NCBI GenBank assembly: GCA_009781125.1
Contig: WQYS01000069.1
Coordinates: 1-9,960 of the forward strand
Length of the DNA: 9,960 nt
Reading direction: 5' to 3'
Source: Acidobacteriaceae bacterium
Lineage (GTDB): Bacteria > Acidobacteriota > Terriglobia > Terriglobales > Acidobacteriaceae
Part shown: positions 5,832-9,960 of the stretch, one piece after another
Layout of the letters: the number at the start of each line of letters is the position of its first letter
Position numbering within the stretch: the first letter of the stretch is position 1
The notes under the pieces: model-generated
Told to the model about the DNA's origin: nothing
Seen by the model: only the letters and a program-made list of their open reading frames with translations
Database searches by the model: none
Translations under genes and position numbers: made by a program

Positions 5832-5866
5832 GCGGAAGTCTGGAACTGCAAGGTTCCAACTTCCGC
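5832..5866. repeat. Long hairpin after the prim-pol-like gene
   Basis: GCGGAAGT (5832-5839) pairs with ACTTCCGC (5859-5866); after a bulged C, TGGAAC (5841-5846) pairs with GTTCCA (5853-5858) around a six-base loop. That makes 14 pairs in all. It starts 24 bp after the stop codon. No T-run follows, so a Rho-independent terminator is unlikely in the strict sense; transcript-end protection or a protein site are alternatives. Confidence 0.5.
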
Positions 5867-6243
5867 TGATGACCGTCGTTTCTTCCTATTGACGAACCGA
5901 CTTGCGCCGCCAAATCGTAGAACGCCACAAGCAAGCAAGAATATCAAGCGAGGTGAGTGGACAACCGAGAGATTCCAGCGCAGGTTCTCACGAATGTGAA
6001 TATCCTGCGGTCCTGCCTGACGAGCGCAACACCTTCATCCTGCGCGACGACTATCTAACTGCTCTATCATCCGTCAAAGCACATACCGCTTTCAGCGTTT
6101 ACTTCAGTTGATCTACCATCTTTCATTTATCATAATGAGCAACGTGGACTCTTTGATTCTGAAGGTCTTTAGTGTGTGTCCTCTCCGCTCTTTGGGCATA
6201 GGGGAGGATACAACTCATTGTTTTTCTGTGCGATACGCGATAA
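5867..6243. other. Intergenic stretch before the helicase, no convincing gene
   Basis: A 69-codon frame from a TTG at 5902 (containing the stretch PDERNTFILRDDYLTAL) and a 64-codon frame from 6108 lack ribosome-binding sites and known motifs; the second overlaps the helicase start. I regard both as chance frames or remnants. No clear promoter pair for the helicase was found; the AT-rich part around 6110-6160 is the likeliest place. Confidence 0.4.
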
Positions 6244-9135
6244 ATGGAACTGACGCCCTACCATGTCCGGTATTTTGCTCACGAACTGACCATGCGGTCT
6301 AGTTCGGCGTCGGTTGATAGTCTCACGTCGGCTCTGGCGGACGCCCAGGTTGACCTTAATCCCCATCAGGTTGAAGCAGCGCTTTTCGCCTTTCGGTCCC
6401 CGCTCTCTCGTGGTGCAATCCTCGCCGATGAAGTTGGCCTCGGCAAAACCATCGAGGCTGGAATCCTGCTCTCGCAGCGTTGGGCGGAACGCCGCCGACA
6501 TCTTCTCGTAATCTGTCCGGCGAATCTGCGCAAGCAGTGGGCACAGGAACTTGCCGACAAATTCTTTCTGCCGTCAGCCATCCTCGAAACCAAGACCTTC
6601 AACGAGGAGGTCAAACGCGGCAATCAGAACCCATTTGATCAGCAGAAGGTCGTGCTCTGCTCCTATCAATTTGCCCGGACCAGGGATGCCTATATTAAAC
6701 AAACGCCTTGGGATCTCGTGGTGATTGATGAAGCGCATCGCCTTCGTAATGTTTATAAGACGAGCAATAAAATCGCCAATGCCATTAAGGAGGCGGTCAA
6801 GGACCGTCCGAAAACTCTGCTTACAGCGACTCCGCTTCAGAATTCGCTTCTGGAACTCTATGGCTTGGTAAGCATCATTGATGAATTCACATTCGGCGAT
6901 CTGAAAAGTTTCCGTAACCAGTTCTCGCGGATAAACTCGCAAGATGATTACCGGGCGCTCCGGGAGCGCATTCGGCCTGTCTGCCAGCGGACACTTCGCC
7001 GACAGGTTCTTCAATATATCAGCTATACCAATCGGCACGCGCTGGTTCAGGAGTTCACTCCGAATCCCGACGAACAGCGGCTTTACAACCTAGTATCGGA
7101 GTACCTGCAATCGCCGCGCTTATACGCTCTGCCTGCCAGTCAACGACAGTTGATGACACTCATCCTGCGTAAACTTCTGGCCTCTTCAACCTACGCCATT
7201 TCGGACACGCTGCTTGGCCTTGCCAACAAGCTAGAGGCTATCGAAAATGCGCAGATTGCTCTGGACACGCCACCGGCAGAGGAGTTGGGGGAGAACTTCG
7301 AAGCCTTGCCTGAGATCGAAGACGAATGGCTGGAGGACGAGCCGGACGAGGACGCCGCCAGAGAGGGCACGGTTCAGCAGTTATCACCTGAGCAGCGGGA
7401 AGAACTTCGCGCCGAGAAAGTGAAGCTGCGCCAGTTCCATGAATTGGCGAAGAGCATTCAGAAGAACTCCAAAGGCGAGGTGCTGCTGACGGCTCTCCGC
7501 AGGGGATTCGATGCCGCCAACCGTGCTCGTGAGGAACACCAGAACGGAGCGCTTCAACAGAAGGCCATCATTTTTACGGAATCGCGGCGGACACAGGAGT
7601 ATCTGCTCCGCCTGCTAGAGGAGTCGGAGTTTGCCGGGAAAATCGTTCTATTCAACGGCACGAACAGTGATCCAAAGAGTGCCGAAATCTACCGGAACTG
7701 GCTGGAGCGATATAAAGGAACCGACCGTATTACCGGATCGCCCACGGCAGACAAACGCGCTGCCCTAGTTGAGTATTTCCGCGACGAAGCCAGCATTATG
7801 ATCGCTACCGAAGCGGCGGCGGAGGGCATCAATCTCCAGTTCTGCAACCTCGTGGTCAACTACGACATGCCGTGGAACCCGCAGCGCATCGAGCAGCGTA
7901 TTGGCCGCTGTCATCGCTACGGGCAGAAGTATGATGTGGTGGTCGTCAACTTCCTGAACCGGGCCAATGCCGCCGACGTTCGCATCTACCAGATTCTTGC
8001 CGAGAAGTTCCAACTCTTCGATGGCGTCTTCGGCGTGTCCGATGAGGTTCTTGGCTCCATCCAGTCGGGCGTGGACTTCGAGAAACGTATCGTATCTATA
8101 TATCAGCAGTGCCGTACGCCGGAGCAGATCGAGTTTGAGTTCGATGCCTTACAGAAAGAACTGGAGTCGGACGTAGCGCAGGCGCGTTCCGTGGCGCAGG
8201 AACAGCTGCTCAACAACTTTGATCAGGAGGTCATCGAGAAGGTTCGTGTTGAGGCCGGTCGATCCCGCAGCCGCTTTGAGGAGATGCTCTGGAAGGCAAC
8301 TCTCTTCTACCTCCAGCCGTATGCAGTCTTTGACAAAATTGGCCGTAACTTCCAGCTTGAACGGAACCCTTTCCCCGAAGAGCAGATTCATCCCGGCCCG
8401 TACCGGATGGGCCGCAACGTCGAGGAGGCGAACATCTACCGCATAGGCCATCCGCTCGCGCAGCATGTCCTTGGACGATGCCTCACGCTCGACACGCCGC
8501 CTGTAGAGTTGCACTTCAATCTCACGAAGAGCGGAAAGCGTATCGCCGCCCTGGAGCCGCACATCGGCCATAGCGGATGGCTGGTCTGCTCCAGGTTTAC
8601 TGTGGAGTCCTTCGAGTCCGAAGAGAACATCCTCTTCGCCGGAATCGAGGACGGCGGCCAGCCGCTCGATGACAACGCCTGTAGGCGGCTCTTCGATCTT
8701 GCCGCCGAAACGGGCCAGTCGGTTCTGCCGGTTGCGGTTCCTACGCTGGACGATCTGCTTCAGCTACAGAAAGATGGCATTCTCGCCGAGATTAGCAAAC
8801 GGAATAACAGTTGGCTCGATCAGGAGACCAGTAAACTGGACCGCTGGAGTGATGACCTAGAGATCGGTCTGAATCAGGAGATCGAAGAACTCAAACAGAA
8901 GATTCGCGAAGACAAGAAGGCTTCCCTCGCTGCTGCTACGTTGGAAGAGAAACTCGTTCATCAGTCTGCGCTTAAGACGCATAAGGCCACGCGTGATCAG
9001 AAACAGAAAGACCTCTTTGTCGCACAAAATCAGGTCGAGGACAAACGTGACGAACTTATTGCTGACATTAAAGCCCGTATGACCAAGGGTCAGAAGGAAG
9101 AGTTGCTCTTTTTTATTCATTGGAGCCTGACATGA
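6244..9135 (+). CDS. SNF2/RapA-like superfamily 2 helicase of defence-island type
   Basis: This 963-aa protein is a complete SF2 ATPase/translocase. In order: N-terminal head MELTPYHVRYFAHELT; Q-like motif DLNPHQ (37-42); Walker A EVGLGKTIEAG (63-73); CPANLRKQW (91-99); DEAH box (162-165); motif III LLTATPLQNS (192-201); an acidic linker at 344-372; the second RecA lobe from about 438 (AIIFTESRRTQEYL); motif V ATEAAAEGINLQF (521-533); and motif VI QRIGRCHRYGQ (551-561). A C-terminal domain and a charged coiled coil (about 862-945) follow. Such helicases are close to DISARM DrmD and RapA; as I recall, this length class often stands beside methylase, DUF4391 or restriction genes. Motor motifs look intact. 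The start at 6244 fits the family N-terminus, but its ribosome-binding site is poor. The neighbour 105 bp downstream is an AAA ATPase on the same strand. Confidence 0.88.
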   Translation: MELTPYHVRYFAHELTMRSSSASVDSLTSALADAQVDLNPHQVEAALFAFRSPLSRGAILADEVGLGKTIEAGILLSQRWAERRRHLLVICPANLRKQWAQELADKFFLPSAILETKTFNEEVKRGNQNPFDQQKVVLCSYQFARTRDAYIKQTPWDLVVIDEAHRLRNVYKTSNKIANAIKEAVKDRPKTLLTATPLQNSLLELYGLVSIIDEFTFGDLKSFRNQFSRINSQDDYRALRERIRPVCQRTLRRQVLQYISYTNRHALVQEFTPNPDEQRLYNLVSEYLQSPRLYALPASQRQLMTLILRKLLASSTYAISDTLLGLANKLEAIENAQIALDTPPAEELGENFEALPEIEDEWLEDEPDEDAAREGTVQQLSPEQREELRAEKVKLRQFHELAKSIQKNSKGEVLLTALRRGFDAANRAREEHQNGALQQKAIIFTESRRTQEYLLRLLEESEFAGKIVLFNGTNSDPKSAEIYRNWLERYKGTDRITGSPTADKRAALVEYFRDEASIMIATEAAAEGINLQFCNLVVNYDMPWNPQRIEQRIGRCHRYGQKYDVVVVNFLNRANAADVRIYQILAEKFQLFDGVFGVSDEVLGSIQSGVDFEKRIVSIYQQCRTPEQIEFEFDALQKELESDVAQARSVAQEQLLNNFDQEVIEKVRVEAGRSRSRFEEMLWKATLFYLQPYAVFDKIGRNFQLERNPFPEEQIHPGPYRMGRNVEEANIYRIGHPLAQHVLGRCLTLDTPPVELHFNLTKSGKRIAALEPHIGHSGWLVCSRFTVESFESEENILFAGIEDGGQPLDDNACRRLFDLAAETGQSVLPVAVPTLDDLLQLQKDGILAEISKRNNSWLDQETSKLDRWSDDLEIGLNQEIEELKQKIREDKKASLAAATLEEKLVHQSALKTHKATRDQKQKDLFVAQNQVEDKRDELIADIKARMTKGQKEELLFFIHWSLT

Positions 9136-9240
9136 ACAAAGCGGCACAGTACGATGGAACATAGACGCAATGGATTGAACGACGGATGTTGAGAGGACAT
9201 TCATCGTTGATGAAAGTTGAACAGCAAGAGGACTGCAAGA

Positions 9241-9760
9241 ATGTCGGTGACCAAATTAAAGAGGCTGAAAATCGAAAAGTTCCGTGGGCTGAACAACGTC
9301 GAAATCGAATTTGGCGATTACATCACCGTGATATGTGGGAAGAACGGAACTTCCAAGTCTTTGATTCTTGGTATCGCTGCACAGATTTTTAGTTTTGAGA
9401 AAGACTACGTTAAAAACAGCCTTCTTAAGTACGAACGAATTGATGGTGGGTCATTCAAATCGTTATACAGTGAGCACATTAGAATCTCGAAAAAATTTGA
9501 TCCTATCGGGTCGATGTCGGTTGATATCGAATTGTTCGACGGGTATACCGAACAACCTGCGAAAGCAACACTTGAGTTGATGAGGCGTACTGATGCACGG
9601 GACAGTAAAGCATTACCGAGGCCGGTAATCAGGAACAATAGCACTGCAAAAGGAAAGGAAAATAGAAGTAGAAACTTTACTCATCCAGTAATTTTTTTGA
9701 GCCTGAAACGTCTGTATCCTATTGCTAGCAGAGTATATGAAGTTAGCCGCAATGAATATC
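9241..9760 (+). pseudogene. RecF/SMC-like AAA ATPase, truncated by an IS630-family insertion
   Basis: Only the N-terminal part, about 173 aa, remains. It begins MSVTKLKRLKIEKFRGLNN, the typical beta-strand start of RecF/SMC/OLD-type ATPases, then VEIEFGDYITVICGKNGTSKSLILG with a Walker A-like loop at residues 34-41. A Ser stands where Walker A normally has Gly before Lys (G-x4-S-K-S). Later come SEHIRISKKFDP and VIFLSLKRLYPIASRVYEVSRNEYL. The ABC signature, Walker B and any nuclease domain are missing. The frame runs on from about 9761 into IS sequence and stops at 9831 with 23 foreign residues. ATG 9241 is preceded by AGAGGA (9227-9232). Together with the helicase it looks like part of a two- or multi-gene defence operon whose remainder may lie beyond the IS. 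Confidence 0.75.
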
Positions 9761-9960
9761 TAGAGCATTTTAGGAAATGCTATAAGCCTTGTTGCAATGC
9801 CCAAACCAAGCCATGGCGTTGTCTGGAGTGATCTGTTGGAGAGCGTCGGCGATAGCTTTTTCGAGTGCATCCCGCGTTCGGGCCTGTGCGCTACGGAGTA
9901 ATTCCTTGAGTTTGCTCCAAGCCATCTCGATCGGATTGAAATCTGGCGAGTAGGGCGGCA
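9761..9960 (-). mobile_element. IS630-family insertion sequence, one end (continues past window)
   Basis: The insertion end is placed at TA (9761-9762), because IS630/Tc1-type elements insert at TA and the ATPase frame loses its family character there. The terminal region carries a palindrome, AGCATTT (9764-9770) with AAATGCT (9775-9781), probably within the terminal inverted repeat. The transposase gene is on the minus strand and its stop codon lies within this repeat. The other end and the second TA copy are outside the window, so the boundary is an inference. Confidence 0.7.
9770..9960 (-). CDS. IS630-family transposase, C-terminal part (5' end outside window)
   Basis: On the minus strand the frame ending at TAA (9772-9770) encodes PPYSPDFNPIEMAWSKLKEL, then LRSAQARTRDALEKAIADAL and QQITPDNAMAWFGHCNKAYS, and ends IS. 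The Y-S-P-D-F-N-P-I-E-M-A-W segment is the diagnostic C-terminal block of IS630/Tc1-mariner DDE transposases and contains the third catalytic acid (Glu of PIE). The following S-K-L-K-x-L-L-R and alternating charged helix are also typical. The first two catalytic Asp and the HTH head would lie beyond 9960. Nothing visible suggests that this part is broken, so the element may be active. It opposes the truncated ATPase gene. Confidence 0.92.
   Translation of the reverse strand, partial: PPYSPDFNPIEMAWSKLKELLRSAQARTRDALEKAIADALQQITPDNAMAWFGHCNKAYSIS

Noticed and set aside
5902..6302. Two short plus-strand frames between the hairpin at 5832 and the helicase
   Set aside because: They lack a ribosome-binding site and recognisable motifs; one starts with TTG and the other runs into the helicase gene in another frame.
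1944..9960. Second copy of the ssrA 3' end (attR) within the window
   Set aside because: Reading by eye I found no repeat of the T-arm/acceptor segment; CCGCCTCC at 3349 matches only eight bases.
1..9960. CRISPR array
   Set aside because: No regularly spaced repeats of CRISPR length were seen on either strand.

Overview
The window reads as a bacterial chromosome segment, most likely from an acidobacterium of the Terriglobia type. That assignment is an inference from the style of the integrase, the EamA protein and the tmRNA; no 16S or other taxonomic marker is present. A conserved host block (1-1943) is followed by a foreign, more AT-rich and mosaic stretch (1944-9960) inserted directly after the tmRNA gene.

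Host block: the C-terminal end of glmU (UDP-GlcNAc synthesis), a pterin-4a-carbinolamine dehydratase, a strong-looking promoter followed about 100 nt later by a very good intrinsic terminator (a candidate small RNA or attenuated leader), a small single-domain EamA-type membrane protein, and a complete ssrA (tmRNA) gene with predicted tag AEPQFALAA.

Island: immediately after the encoded CCA of ssrA comes a repeat-rich 110-bp stretch and then a tyrosine-recombinase integrase. This is the classic arrangement of an integrative element that uses the tmRNA 3' end as its attachment site; no second copy of the ssrA 3' end was found in the window, so the far end should lie beyond 9960 or be lost. Behind the integrase are about 870 bp with little coding evidence, a small winged-HTH protein (possible excisionase/regulator), a small membrane-protein gene interrupted by an in-frame TAG, and a protein resembling the N-terminal prim-pol domain but lacking its catalytic acidic pair. 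Several of these units are followed by a long hairpin.

Cargo: a full-length 963-aa SNF2/RapA-like helicase of the kind found in phage-defence and restriction islands, followed 105 bp later by the start of a RecF/SMC-like AAA ATPase. That ATPase gene is cut at about position 9761 by an IS630-family element whose transposase 3' end (minus strand) runs off the window. The likely story is an ssrA-integrated island carrying a helicase/ATPase defence module that has been broken, or split, by an insertion sequence. Whether the partner genes (methylase, nuclease or DUF4391-type proteins are common neighbours of such helicases) survive beyond the IS cannot be seen here.
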